Assembly: GCA_965205155.1 (NCBI GenBank)
Contig: OZ242033.1
Coordinates: 1,798,001-1,862,000 of the forward strand
Length of the DNA: 64,000 bases
Source of the DNA: Aldehydirespirator sp965205155
GTDB lineage: Bacteria > Actinomycetota > Acidimicrobiia > Acidimicrobiales > Aldehydirespiratoraceae
Direction: 5' to 3'
Of the stretch, positions 1 to 7,690 are shown piece by piece. The notes below the pieces were generated by a model. That model made no database searches and had not been told where the DNA came from. It was given only the letters and a program-made list of their open reading frames with translations. Each line of letters starts with the position of its first letter. Positions within the stretch are counted from its first letter, which is position 1. A program made the translations under genes and the position numbers.

Positions 1-1
1 G

Positions 2-661
2 AGCATCCCCGTGATGGCCAAGGCCCGGATCGGTCACTTCGCAGAGGCTCAGATCCTGCAGGCACTCGGAGTGGACTACGTGGACGAGTCCGAAGTCCTC
101 ACGCCCGCCGATGAGGTCCACCACATCGACAAGTGGGCGTTCACGGTGCCGTTCGTGTGCGGTGCCACCAACCTGGGCGAGGCGCTGCGGCGCATCAGCG
201 AGGGTGCCTGCATGATCCGGTCCAAGGGCGAGGCCGGAACGGGCAACATCGTCGAGGCCGTCCGGCACCTCCGTTCGATCGTGGGCGACATGCGCCGCAT
301 CGCGGCCGCGGGCGACGAGGCCGAGCTGTTCGAGTGGGCCAAGCAGCTGCGGGCCCCGCTGCCGCTGGTGCAGGAGATCGCCAACACGGGATGGCTGCCG
401 GTGCCGATGTTCTGTGCGGGCGGCATCGCCACGCCCGCGGATGCTTCGATGGTGATGCAGCTCGGCGCGGAGGCGGCCTTCGTGGGGTCGGGGATCTTCA
501 AGAGCTCTGATCCGCCCAAGATGGCCGCGGCCATCGTGGAGGCGGTCACCCACTACCGCGACCCGGAGATCCTGGCCAAGATCAGTTCCGGGCTCGGCGA
601 GGCCATGGCCGGCCTCGAGACTGCCACCCTCGCCGTCAAGATGGCTGAACGGGGTTGGTGA
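2..661 (+). CDS. pdxS: PdxS, pyridoxal 5'-phosphate synthase lyase subunit (5' end outside window)
   Basis: Synthase subunit of the DXP-independent vitamin B6 pathway; it joins ribose 5-phosphate, glyceraldehyde 3-phosphate and PdxT-derived ammonia into PLP. The visible 219 codons match the C-terminal three quarters of the family (usual length about 290-300). Visible motifs are VMAKARIGHF, DESEVLTPADE, the phosphate-binding GEAGTGNIVEA and FCAGGIATPADA. The reading frame is already open at the first base, so the true start lies upstream. The stop overlaps the pdxT start by four bases (GTGA), fitting a 1:1 PdxS:PdxT complex. Confidence 0.97.
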   Translation, partial: SIPVMAKARIGHFAEAQILQALGVDYVDESEVLTPADEVHHIDKWAFTVPFVCGATNLGEALRRISEGACMIRSKGEAGTGNIVEAVRHLRSIVGDMRRIAAAGDEAELFEWAKQLRAPLPLVQEIANTGWLPVPMFCAGGIATPADASMVMQLGAEAAFVGSGIFKSSDPPKMAAAIVEAVTHYRDPEILAKISSGLGEAMAGLETATLAVKMAERGW

Positions 662-1230
662 AGCCGCGCGTCGGCGTGCTCGCCCTTCAGGGAGGGTTCG
701 CCGCCCACGCCGCCATCCTCCAGAGTCTCGGGGCCCGTGTCGACGAGGTCCGGACGGCGGAGCAGCTCGCCCCGGTCGACGCTCTGGTCATGCCCGGCGG
801 CGAGTCGACCACCATGTCGATGCTGCTGGAGCGTTCCGAGCTGCTGGAGCCACTCTCCGAGCGGCTGGACGCCGGGATGGGGGTGCTGGGAACCTGCGCG
901 GGGATGATCCTGCTGGCCGCCGAGGTTGTCGACGGGCGAGCCGACCAGCATTCCCTGGGACTGGTGGACATCACCGTGCGGCGCAACGCCTACGGCACGC
1001 AGATCGAGAGCTTCGAGGCTGACATCGCCGTCGAAGGCTTCGAGACGCCCTTCCATGCGGTGTTCATCCGCGCTCCGGCCGTCGAGCGGGTCGGTCCCAC
1101 CGTGGAGGTGCTGGCCCGCCATGGGGGCCGCCCGGTGCTGTGCCGGTCGGGTCCGGCCACGGTGGCCGCCTTCCATCCCGAGTTGTCCGGCGACGAGCGG
1201 CTGCACGCCCGCTTCCTGGCGGACTTGTAG
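658..1230 (+). CDS. pdxT: PdxT, glutaminase subunit of PLP synthase
   Basis: Class I glutamine amidotransferase that hydrolyses glutamine and channels ammonia to PdxS. The 190 aa length is normal. Catalytic Cys is in GTCAGMILLA (about residue 80) and the His/Glu pair is in FHPE (about 173-175); the PGGEST oxyanion strand is near residue 46. I chose GTG 658 because it gives the GTGA overlap with the pdxS stop; TTG 655 is also open but less likely. Confidence 0.96.
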   Translation: MKPRVGVLALQGGFAAHAAILQSLGARVDEVRTAEQLAPVDALVMPGGESTTMSMLLERSELLEPLSERLDAGMGVLGTCAGMILLAAEVVDGRADQHSLGLVDITVRRNAYGTQIESFEADIAVEGFETPFHAVFIRAPAVERVGPTVEVLARHGGRPVLCRSGPATVAAFHPELSGDERLHARFLADL

Positions 1231-1242
1231 CACAGACCCGGT

Positions 1243-1248
1243 TAGCCT
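1243..1248 (+). promoter_or_regulatory. Putative -10 box of yebC, leaderless type
   Basis: TAGCCT lies 7 bases before the yebC GTG. There is no Shine-Dalgarno sequence between them, so transcription would begin at or next to the start codon. The same box and spacing recur before hisS, gmk and def. No clear -35 is visible. Confidence 0.6.
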
Positions 1249-1255
1249 CCGGGCT

Positions 1256-2008
1256 GTGAGCGGGCACAGCAAGTGGGCGACGATCAAGCACCGCAAGGGA
1301 GCGGCCGACGCTAAGCGGGGCAAGCTGTTCGCCAAGCTCATCAAGCAGGTCGAGGTGGCGGCCCGCCAGGGGGGCGGAGACGTCGACGCCAACCCCACCC
1401 TGCGGACCATGTACCAGAAGGCCCGCGACAACTCGGTCCCGCTCGACACCATCGAGCGGGCCGTCAAGCGGGGCACCGGCGAGCTCGAGGGCGTCAGCTA
1501 CGAGTCGGTCACCTACGAGGGGTACGCGCCGGGTGGGGTGGCGCTCTACATCGAATGCCTCACCGACAATCGCAACCGCACCGGCAGTGAGGTCCGCAGC
1601 ACGCTGGCACGCAACGGCGGTTCGCTGGCCGAGCCGGGCTCGGTGGCCTGGCAGTTCGAGCGCAAGGGCGTGGTGCTGGTCCCGTCGTCGGCGGCCGGCG
1701 AGGACGATCTGATGATGGTCGTGCTCGACGCGGGCGCCGAGGACCTGGAGGGTGAGGGTGACATGTGGCGGGTCACCACCGAACCCAGCGACCTCAACGC
1801 AGTGCGGGATGCGCTGGCGGCAGCCGAGATCACCTTCGAGAGCGCCGACCTCACCATGCTGCCCACCAGCAACGTGGCTGTGACCGAGCCCTCCGTCGCC
1901 CGAGCGGTGCTGAAGCTGATGGACCTCATCGACGATCTCGACGACGTTCAGGACGTGCACAGCAACTTCGACATCGGCGACGACATCATGGAGGAGCTGG
2001 CCAGCTAG
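1256..2008 (+). CDS. yebC: YebC/PmpR family protein (TACO1-like)
   Basis: 250 aa, typical length for this family, members of which act as transcriptional regulators or help ribosomes through difficult peptide stretches. The N-terminus SGHSKWATIKHRKGAADAKR is the family signature, followed by NPTLRTMYQKAR and the acidic C-terminal VQDVHSNFDI. It sits upstream of ruvC, a common association in bacteria. GTG 1256 gives the canonical N-terminus and follows a TAGCCT box. Confidence 0.96.
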   Translation: MSGHSKWATIKHRKGAADAKRGKLFAKLIKQVEVAARQGGGDVDANPTLRTMYQKARDNSVPLDTIERAVKRGTGELEGVSYESVTYEGYAPGGVALYIECLTDNRNRTGSEVRSTLARNGGSLAEPGSVAWQFERKGVVLVPSSAAGEDDLMMVVLDAGAEDLEGEGDMWRVTTEPSDLNAVRDALAAAEITFESADLTMLPTSNVAVTEPSVARAVLKLMDLIDDLDDVQDVHSNFDIGDDIMEELAS

Positions 2009-2025
2009 GGCGGCCATCCGCGCCC

Positions 2026-2048
2026 TTGACTCAGAGGGTCAATAGAGT
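2026..2048 (+). promoter_or_regulatory. Putative ruvC promoter, partly like the mycobacterial DNA-damage (RecA-NDp) motif
   Basis: TTGACTCAG (2026-2034), eight bases, then TAGAGT (2043-2048), seven bases before the ruvC ATG. The layout equals the mycobacterial LexA-independent damage promoter TTGTCRGTG-N8-TANNNT, but only about five of the nine upstream bases agree. TTGAC and GTCAA (2038-2042) also form an inverted repeat. Damage control of ruvC is plausible, not shown. Confidence 0.4.
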
Positions 2049-2055
2049 CGCGCAC

Positions 2056-2580
2056 ATGTTCGTATTGGGCATCGATCCCGGTCTCTCGCGCTGCGGCTAC
2101 GGCGCGGTCCGGCACGGGCGCCGGCCCACCGCTGAGGCGGCCGGGGTGCTGAGCACGCCCGCCGAGACGGACCGGGCCTGCCGGCTGGCCGAGTTGCAGG
2201 CCGACGTCCGTTCGCTGATCGCCGAGCTGCAGCCCGACGTGGTCGCGGTGGAGCGGGTGCTGTTCCAGCGCAACGTGGCCACGGCCATGTCCGTCGGGCA
2301 GGCCGTCGGGGTGGTGCTGGCCGAGTCGGCGGCAGCCGGTTGCGAGGTGGTGGAGTACTCGCCGAACGAGGTCAAGGAGGCGGTGGCGGGCTGGGGCGGC
2401 GCCGACAAGCAGGAGATGGCCGAGATGGTCCGGGTCCTGCTGGGACTGGGAGAGCTGCTGCGGCCGGCTGACGCCGCCGACGCGGTGGCGGTGGCGCTGT
2501 GTCACCTGGCCCGCATGGGGCCGTCGGCGGCGGTGCCGGACCGGCCTGGGCGGGCTGCGGTGGGGAGTGGCGCCCGATGA
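2056..2580 (+). CDS. ruvC: RuvC, Holliday junction resolvase
   Basis: Endonuclease that cuts Holliday junctions together with the RuvAB branch-migration motor. 174 aa, normal length. Acidic active-site residues are visible: Asp7 in LGIDPGLSRCGYG, Glu66 in VAVERVLFQRN, and the C-terminal aspartates in RPADAADAVAVALCH. The ATG at 2056 follows a TAGAGT box; the longer open frame upstream overlaps yebC and lacks family similarity. The stop overlaps ruvA (ATGA). Confidence 0.97.
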   Translation: MFVLGIDPGLSRCGYGAVRHGRRPTAEAAGVLSTPAETDRACRLAELQADVRSLIAELQPDVVAVERVLFQRNVATAMSVGQAVGVVLAESAAAGCEVVEYSPNEVKEAVAGWGGADKQEMAEMVRVLLGLGELLRPADAADAVAVALCHLARMGPSAAVPDRPGRAAVGSGAR

Positions 2581-3185
2581 TCGGGTCGCTGCGGGGCGTG
2601 CTGCTGTCCCGGACACCGGACGCCGAGCTGGTGGTGGAGGTGTCCGGGGTCGGCTACCGGGTGCAGGCCACGCCCAGGACCGCCGCGGCCGCGGGCGCGC
2701 CCGGCTCGGACGTGTTCGTCCACATCAGCCACATCGTGCGCGAGGACGCCCAGACGCTGTACGGCTTCGCGACACTGGACGAGAGGCGGACGTTCGAGGC
2801 GCTCATCGGCGCCCGCGGCGTGGGACCGACCATGGCGCTGTCGATCCTGGCCGTGCACGATCCCGACGGGCTCCGCCGGGCCGTGGCCGCCGACGACGTC
2901 GACATGCTGTGCCTGGTGCCGGGGGTGGGTCCCAAGACCGCGGTGCGCATGCTGGTCGAGTTGAAGTCCCGCCTCGACCTGCCCGAGGTGGAGGCGCCCC
3001 CCGCCACCAACGGGTCCTCGCCCGCCGCCGCTCACGGCGATGTCCGCACCGACGTGCGCGCCGCCCTCGACGGGCTGGGCTACGGCACCGAGGAGATTAG
3101 GGGCGTCCTGGCCGACCTGCCCGCCGGCGACGACGCCGCCCTGCTGCTGCGCGAGGCGCTGCGGCGGCTGGCCGGTGTGGCGTGA
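2577..3185 (+). CDS. ruvA: RuvA, Holliday junction-binding subunit
   Basis: DNA-binding subunit of the RuvAB complex; a tetramer holds the four-way junction open. 202 aa. Starts MIGSLRGVLL, the conserved N-terminal OB-fold strand, followed by two helix-hairpin-helix motifs (LIGARGVGPTMALSIL and CLVPGVGPKTAVRML) and a C-terminal domain III (VRAALDGLGYGTEEI) that contacts RuvB. The ATGA overlap with ruvC fixes the start. Its partner ruvB is displaced downstream by a toxin-antitoxin pair. Confidence 0.97.
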   Translation: MIGSLRGVLLSRTPDAELVVEVSGVGYRVQATPRTAAAAGAPGSDVFVHISHIVREDAQTLYGFATLDERRTFEALIGARGVGPTMALSILAVHDPDGLRRAVAADDVDMLCLVPGVGPKTAVRMLVELKSRLDLPEVEAPPATNGSSPAAAHGDVRTDVRAALDGLGYGTEEIRGVLADLPAGDDAALLLREALRRLAGVA

Positions 3186-3296
3186 CACGCTGAGGGCGTA
3201 GGGGGCGGTTGGTGGTCTCCGGGTCGGCGCGAGGGGGATGCAGGTACGCCGATGCGGCCTGCTGTACGGCCAACAACCTCGGAGCGCTTGCGGTGG

Positions 3297-3308
3297 TACC
3301 ATATATGG
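3297..3308 (+). promoter_or_regulatory. -10 box and palindromic operator of vapBC 1
   Basis: TACCAT (3297-3302) is seven bases before the antitoxin ATG, so the transcript is probably leaderless. It overlaps the perfect 10-base palindrome CCATATATGG (3299-3308), which also covers the expected start of transcription. This is where an autorepressing VapBC complex would be expected to bind. Confidence 0.5.
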
Positions 3309-3309
3309 C

Positions 3310-3519
3310 ATGCAGAAAACAACCGTGTACTTGCCTGAGCGGCTGAAGCGGGATCTGGAGCGTCAGGCTCGACGGCGTTCGTGCTCCGAGGCCGAGGTGA
3401 TCCGCCAGGCCATCGCGGACGCCGTGTCGCGTCCTGAGCCCCGGCCGGGGATCATCGACGGCGACAGCTCCTGGGCGGAGCGGGTCGACGATTACCTGGA
3501 GGGCTTCGGCGAGAGATGA
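3310..3519 (+). CDS. VapB-like ribbon-helix-helix antitoxin
   Basis: 69 aa. The N-terminus MQKTTVYLPERLKRDLERQA is a ribbon-helix-helix DNA-binding strand and helix, followed by SCSEAEVIRQAIADAV. The C-terminal half, rich in Pro, Asp and Glu, would wrap the toxin. It probably neutralises the downstream PIN nuclease and represses its own operon through the palindrome at its promoter. The stop overlaps the toxin start (ATGA). The 124-base gap after ruvA and its own promoter mark it as an insertion into the ruv operon. Confidence 0.85.
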   Translation: MQKTTVYLPERLKRDLERQARRRSCSEAEVIRQAIADAVSRPEPRPGIIDGDSSWAERVDDYLEGFGER

Positions 3520-3926
3520 TCATCGCCGACACCAGCGGCCTCATCGCGTTCTTCAGCGAGTCCGGCCGGTCGCACGATACGGTCGTCGCCTGGCTGGCCG
3601 AGAACGACCCCGTGATGGTGGTCTCGCCTTACGTCGTGGCCGAGGTCGACTACCTGGTGGCCACCCGCAAGGGGGTGGAGGCCGAGCTGGCCGTGCTGGC
3701 AGAGCTGGCGGGCGGGGCCTACGAGCTTGCTGCCATGGGTCCGGAGGACCTGGCCGAGGCCTCCGAAGTGGTGAGCCGCTACCGCGACCTCGACATCGGG
3801 GTCGCCGATGCTTCGCTGGTGGTGCTGGCCGAGCGCTACCGCACTAGGACCGTCCTGACCCTGGACCGCCGGCACTTCGATGTCATGCGCCCCCTGGACG
3901 GCGGCCACTTCGAGGTCGTTCCCTGA
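3516..3926 (+). CDS. VapC-like PIN-domain toxin
   Basis: 136 aa PIN-domain ribonuclease, toxin of a type II pair; VapC toxins usually cut tRNA or rRNA. Acidic residues of the fold are visible: Asp in MIIADTSGLIAFF, Glu in VVAEVDYLV, Asp in DIGVADASLVVLAERY and Asp in VLTLDRRHFDVM. It ends two bases before the ruvB ATG, so ruvB is probably co-transcribed with the module or translated by reinitiation. Target unknown. Confidence 0.87.
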   Translation: MIIADTSGLIAFFSESGRSHDTVVAWLAENDPVMVVSPYVVAEVDYLVATRKGVEAELAVLAELAGGAYELAAMGPEDLAEASEVVSRYRDLDIGVADASLVVLAERYRTRTVLTLDRRHFDVMRPLDGGHFEVVP

Positions 3927-3928
3927 TC

Positions 3929-5041
3929 ATGTCCCGCTCCGAGGTACTGGCCGGACAGGCAGGTGACACCGGCGGGCACGCCGCTTCTCACGGTGCGACG
4001 CCGGAGGCAGACGACCGCGAGCTGATGTCGCCGGACCTGCTTCCCTCGGACCGCCTCGGCGAGGCGGCGCTGCGGCCCCGCAGCCTCGAGGAGTTCGTCG
4101 GCCAGGGTGAGCTGAAGGGCCATCTCGATGTGCTCCTGGGTGCGGCCCGCAAGCGCCGCGAACCTGTCGACCACCTGTTGTTCGCGGGACCGCCCGGCCT
4201 GGGCAAGACGACCCTGGCTCACATCGTCGCCAACGAACTCGGCGCCCATTTGCAGACCACCTCGGGACCCGCCCTGGAGCGGGCCGGTGATCTGGCGGCC
4301 ATGCTCACCAAGCTCGAGCCCGGTGACATCCTGTTCATCGACGAGATCCACCGCCTGCCCCGGCCCGTCGAAGAGGTCCTGTATCCCGCCATGGAGGACT
4401 TCCGTATCGACATCGTGCTCGGCAAGGGCCCCGCGGCCCGCTCCATCCCGCTGGACCTGGCCCCGTTCACCCTTGTCGGCGCCACCACCCGCACCGGTCT
4501 CATCACCGGACCGCTGCGCGACCGTTTCGGGCTGGTGGCCCGGCTCGACTTCTACACCGTCGATGACCTTGTGGCGATCGTGGAGCGCACCGCGGGGATC
4601 CTCGAAGTGGACACCGATACCGGCGGCGCGGCCGAGATCGCCCGGCGGGCCAGGGGCACGCCCCGCATCGCCAACCGGCTGCTGCGGCAAGTACGCGACT
4701 TCTCGGAGGTGCACCGGGACGGCCGGATCGACTCGGTGGTCGCGGCCGACGGCCTGGAGTTCTTCGGGGTCGACGAGCTGGGACTCGACCGGGCCTCCAG
4801 GGCGGTGCTGGAAGCTCTGTGCCGCAGCTTCGGCGGCGGTCCGGTGGGGCTGTCCACCCTGGCAATAGCGGTCAGCGAGCCGACCGAGACGGTCGAGGAC
4901 GTCTACGAGCCCTACCTGATACAGCAGGGCCTGCTGATGCGCACCCCCCGGGGCAGGGTGGCCACCCCTGCGGCATGGGTGCACCTCGGTCTGGAGGCGC
5001 CTCAGTCAGACCCGGACACCCAGCCGGGCCTGTTCGCCTGA
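3929..5041 (+). CDS. ruvB: RuvB, Holliday junction branch-migration ATPase
   Basis: AAA+ motor of the RuvAB complex. 370 aa, slightly longer than usual because of a 33-residue variable N-terminus before the first conserved block. Walker A is GPPGLGKT (87-94), Walker B DEIH (138-141), sensor 1 GATTRTG, the arginine finger region LRDRFG, and a C-terminal winged helix (GPVGLSTLAIAVSE, PRGRVATPAAW). No own promoter was seen; it starts two bases after vapC. Confidence 0.97.
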   Translation: MSRSEVLAGQAGDTGGHAASHGATPEADDRELMSPDLLPSDRLGEAALRPRSLEEFVGQGELKGHLDVLLGAARKRREPVDHLLFAGPPGLGKTTLAHIVANELGAHLQTTSGPALERAGDLAAMLTKLEPGDILFIDEIHRLPRPVEEVLYPAMEDFRIDIVLGKGPAARSIPLDLAPFTLVGATTRTGLITGPLRDRFGLVARLDFYTVDDLVAIVERTAGILEVDTDTGGAAEIARRARGTPRIANRLLRQVRDFSEVHRDGRIDSVVAADGLEFFGVDELGLDRASRAVLEALCRSFGGGPVGLSTLAIAVSEPTETVEDVYEPYLIQQGLLMRTPRGRVATPAAWVHLGLEAPQSDPDTQPGLFA

Positions 5042-5043
5042 CA

Positions 5044-5062
5044 GGCAGCGGGTCCCGCTGCC
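5044..5062. terminator. 19-base palindrome between ruvB and queA
   Basis: GGCAGCGGG-T-CCCGCTGCC is a perfect 9-base inverted repeat with a single central base; in RNA it would fold as about a 7-bp stem with a 5-base loop. It starts two bases after the ruvB stop and touches the queA ATG. There is no T-tract, so it may be a weak or intrinsic hairpin controlling queA initiation, or a protein-binding palindrome, rather than a true terminator. Confidence 0.35.
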
Positions 5063-6211
5063 ATGATGCCGCAGGCTGTTCCGGCCGATTCGACGACGGT
5101 GCCCACCGATACGGTGCCCACCGATACGGTGCCCACCGATATGGAGGATCTGCCGAGAGTGCCGGGCCACCCGCCGGCCGTTCCCGAGGATCTGGACTAC
5201 GACCTGCCCGCTGACGCCATCGCGCAGGCGCCGCTGCGTGAGCGCGATCGGGCCCGGCTGCTGGTGGACGGCCCCGAGGGGGTCTCGCACCGCCATGTCA
5301 GCGACCTGCCGGAGTTGCTGGGACCCGGCGACGTGGTCGTCGTGAACGACACCCGGGTGCTGCCGGCCCGGCTACGGATGCGACGGGCGACCGGTGGAGC
5401 GGTGGAGGTGCTGCTGCTGCACGAGCGCGACGACGGCGACTGGGAGGCCCTGGTGCGCCCGTCCCGCCGCCTGCGGTCCGGAGAGGTCGTCATGCCCGAC
5501 CAACCCGATGGCCAGGCCAGCGTCGAGATTCGCGACGACCTAGGGGAGGGGCGGCGCGTCGTGCGGGTCCACACGGGTGAGCGGCCGCTGCTCGATGTGC
5601 TCGACGACATCGGGACGGTGCCGCTGCCGCCCTACATCGTCGATGGCATCGACGATCCCGAGCGGTACCAGACCGTGTATGCCTGCAAGCCCGCTTCCGC
5701 CGCGGCTCCCACCGCCGGCCTGCACTTCACCGAGGGACTGCTGGACCGGGTGCGCGACGCTGGTGCCGAGATCGTCGCGGTTGAGCTGGCCGTGGGTCTG
5801 GACACCTTCCGGCCCATCACCGCGGCGCGTCTCGAAGACCACAAGATGCACACCGAGCGCTACCGCGTGCCTACCGAGGCTCTGCACGCGTTGAGTCGAT
5901 CCGAGCGGGTAGTAGCGGTGGGGACGACCGTTGTGAGGTGTCTGGAGACGTGGCGGGCGACCGGCGAGGCGTCGGGGCACAGCCGCTTGTTCATCCGCAG
6001 GCCGTATCAGTGGAGGATCGTCGATTCCCTGATGACCAACTTCCACATGCCGCGTTCGACTCTGCTCTGCCTGCTCGACGCCTTCGTCGGTCCCCGCTGG
6101 CGCGCGCTCTACGCCGCCGCGCTCGACCACGGTTACCGGTTCCTGTCCTTCGGCGACGCCATGTTCGTGACCCGCTCCGAGCCCGCCGGCGCCTCCGGCG
6201 GAGCGTCGTGA
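5063..6211 (+). CDS. queA: QueA, S-adenosylmethionine:tRNA ribosyltransferase-isomerase
   Basis: Transfers and isomerises the ribose of SAM onto 7-aminomethyl-deazaguanine in tRNA, giving epoxyqueuosine. The conserved region begins at DYDLPADAIAQAPL and contains DVVVVNDTRVLPARL, AAPTAGLHFTEGLL, ITAARLEDHKMHTERY and DSLMTNFHMPRSTLL. From ATG 5063 it is 382 aa, with about 45 extra residues including three TVPTD repeats; a start at ATG 5141 (MEDLPRV) would remove most of the extension. Stop overlaps the tgt start (TGATG). Confidence 0.95.
   Translation: MMPQAVPADSTTVPTDTVPTDTVPTDMEDLPRVPGHPPAVPEDLDYDLPADAIAQAPLRERDRARLLVDGPEGVSHRHVSDLPELLGPGDVVVVNDTRVLPARLRMRRATGGAVEVLLLHERDDGDWEALVRPSRRLRSGEVVMPDQPDGQASVEIRDDLGEGRRVVRVHTGERPLLDVLDDIGTVPLPPYIVDGIDDPERYQTVYACKPASAAAPTAGLHFTEGLLDRVRDAGAEIVAVELAVGLDTFRPITAARLEDHKMHTERYRVPTEALHALSRSERVVAVGTTVVRCLETWRATGEASGHSRLFIRRPYQWRIVDSLMTNFHMPRSTLLCLLDAFVGPRWRALYAAALDHGYRFLSFGDAMFVTRSEPAGASGGAS
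5096..5140 (+). repeat. Three perfect 15-base tandem repeats in the queA 5' end
   Basis: The unit ACGGTGCCCACCGAT occurs three times head to tail, coding for repeated TVPTD in the N-terminal extension of QueA. It looks like slippage-type expansion near a start codon. Confidence 0.9.
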
Positions 6212-7320
6212 TGCGGGCCGGCTTCACGGTGGAGAGCGTGTCGGGAGGAGCCCGGACCGGCACGGTCACCACGGCGCGGGGCGCCTTCTCGACGCCCTGC
6301 TTCATGCCGGTCGGCACCCGGGGGGCGGTGCCGCATCTGGACTCGGGCGACCTGGAGGCCCTCGGCGTAGAGGTCGTACTGGCCAACACCTACCACCTGA
6401 TGCTGCGGCCCGGCGCCGAGACCGTGGCTCGGTTAGGCGGCATTCACGGCTTCGCCAGTTGGCACGGACATGTTCTCACCGATTCCGGCGGCTACCAGAT
6501 CTACTCCCTGGACCCCGAAGTAGACGACGACGGGGCCAGCTTCAAATCGGTCTACGACGGCTCGGCGTGCCGGCTCACGACAGAGGAAGCAGTGCGCTTG
6601 CAGGCTCTGATCGGCGCCGACATAACCATGGTGCTCGACGTGTGCCCCTCTGCGGTGGCTGAGCGTCCCATCGTTGAGGAGGCTGTGCGCCGCACCGCTC
6701 TGTGGGCCCGGCGAGGCCGCGACGCCTTCCTGGCCCACCCGGACGCGTCGCAGCGCCAGTGCCAGTTCGGCATCGTCCAGGGAGGTGCTGACACCGCCTT
6801 GCGGCACGAGTCCGCCGAGCGCACGGTCGAGATCGGCTTCGACGGCTACGCGGTGGGCGGGTTGTCGGTGGGAGAGGATCGAGCGGCGATGCTCGCCGCC
6901 CTCGACGCGTGCATCGCTCCGCTGCCCGCCGACCGGCCCCGCTACTTCATGGGGTTGGGCGACCCGGCAGGCATCGTTGAGTCCGTGGCGCGGGGCGTGG
7001 ACATGTTCGACTGCGTCCTGCCGGCCCGGCTCGGTCGCCACGGCACGGTCCTGTCCGACGCGGGGCGCTACAACCTGGCCGCGGCCCGCCACGCGGGCAG
7101 CGACGAGCCGCTCGATCCGACCTTTCCCGACAGCCCGGCCGGCCGGTGGTCGAGGGGCTACCTGCGCCACCTGCTGGCCACGCACGAGCCGACCGCGGCC
7201 CGGCTCATCACTCTTCACAACCTGGCATGGGTGCTGCGCTTCATGGATCGAGTGCGCGCCGCCGTGCGGGCCGGAGCCTTCGACGAGTTGCGCGCCGCCG
7301 TAGCCGATATCTGGCAATAG
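6211..7320 (+). CDS. tgt: Queuine tRNA-ribosyltransferase (TGT) lacking the zinc cysteines
   Basis: Base-exchange enzyme that puts preQ1 in place of G34 in tRNA, the step before QueA. 369 aa. Substrate residues are present: Asp91 in LTDSGGYQ, GIVQGG, VGGLSVGE and the nucleophile Asp267 in MFDCVLPARLGRHG. In the family a CxCxxC motif plus a His bind structural zinc just before SRxYLRHL. Here the block reads DPTFPDSPAGRWSRGYLRHL, with Phe305, Asp307 and Ala310 at the three Cys positions, while His336 (TLHNL) is kept. The enzyme may be zinc-free or altered. Start ATG 6211 overlaps the queA stop. Confidence 0.93.
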   Translation: MRAGFTVESVSGGARTGTVTTARGAFSTPCFMPVGTRGAVPHLDSGDLEALGVEVVLANTYHLMLRPGAETVARLGGIHGFASWHGHVLTDSGGYQIYSLDPEVDDDGASFKSVYDGSACRLTTEEAVRLQALIGADITMVLDVCPSAVAERPIVEEAVRRTALWARRGRDAFLAHPDASQRQCQFGIVQGGADTALRHESAERTVEIGFDGYAVGGLSVGEDRAAMLAALDACIAPLPADRPRYFMGLGDPAGIVESVARGVDMFDCVLPARLGRHGTVLSDAGRYNLAAARHAGSDEPLDPTFPDSPAGRWSRGYLRHLLATHEPTAARLITLHNLAWVLRFMDRVRAAVRAGAFDELRAAVADIWQ

Positions 7321-7323
7321 GCT
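7318..7323 (+). promoter_or_regulatory. Putative -10 box of yajC, overlapping the tgt stop codon
   Basis: TAGGCT is six bases before the yajC ATG, and its TAG is the tgt stop codon. It fits the leaderless spacing seen across the window. Confidence 0.5.
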
Positions 7324-7329
7324 CGGGGC

Positions 7330-7641
7330 ATGGAACAGTTCCTCATCATCATCCTCATGTTCGGCGCGCTCTACTACCTGCTGCTGCGCCCCCAGCAGAA
7401 GCGGGAGAAGGCTCGCCGGGAGCTGGTTCGCTCCCTTCAGGCGGGCGACGAGGTGGTGACCAACGCCGGCATCCACGGTGCGGTGGCCGAGGTTGAGGAT
7501 GCCGTGGTGTGGCTGGAGGTGGCTCCCGGCGTCGAGCTGAAGATGTCCCGGGACTCGGTAGCCGGCCGGGTGTCCGAGGCATCGGATGACGGCGACGACG
7601 AGTCGGACGGCGACGAAGAGGACTCGGAGGACGGGGTCTAG
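7330..7641 (+). CDS. yajC: YajC, Sec translocon accessory subunit
   Basis: 103 aa single-pass membrane protein that joins SecD and SecF in the Sec holotranslocon. An N-terminal membrane segment (FLIIILMFGALYYLLLRP) is followed by the cytoplasmic PQQKREKARRELVRSLQAGDEV block and VTNAGIHGAV. The tail is very acidic (runs of Asp/Glu/Ser). Next to secD and secF, the usual order. Confidence 0.95.
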   Translation: MEQFLIIILMFGALYYLLLRPQQKREKARRELVRSLQAGDEVVTNAGIHGAVAEVEDAVVWLEVAPGVELKMSRDSVAGRVSEASDDGDDESDGDEEDSEDGV

Positions 7642-7690
7642 GTCCCCAACGCTCCCAAAGGCGGCGTCGCCTCGGACCGCGGGAGGGTTG

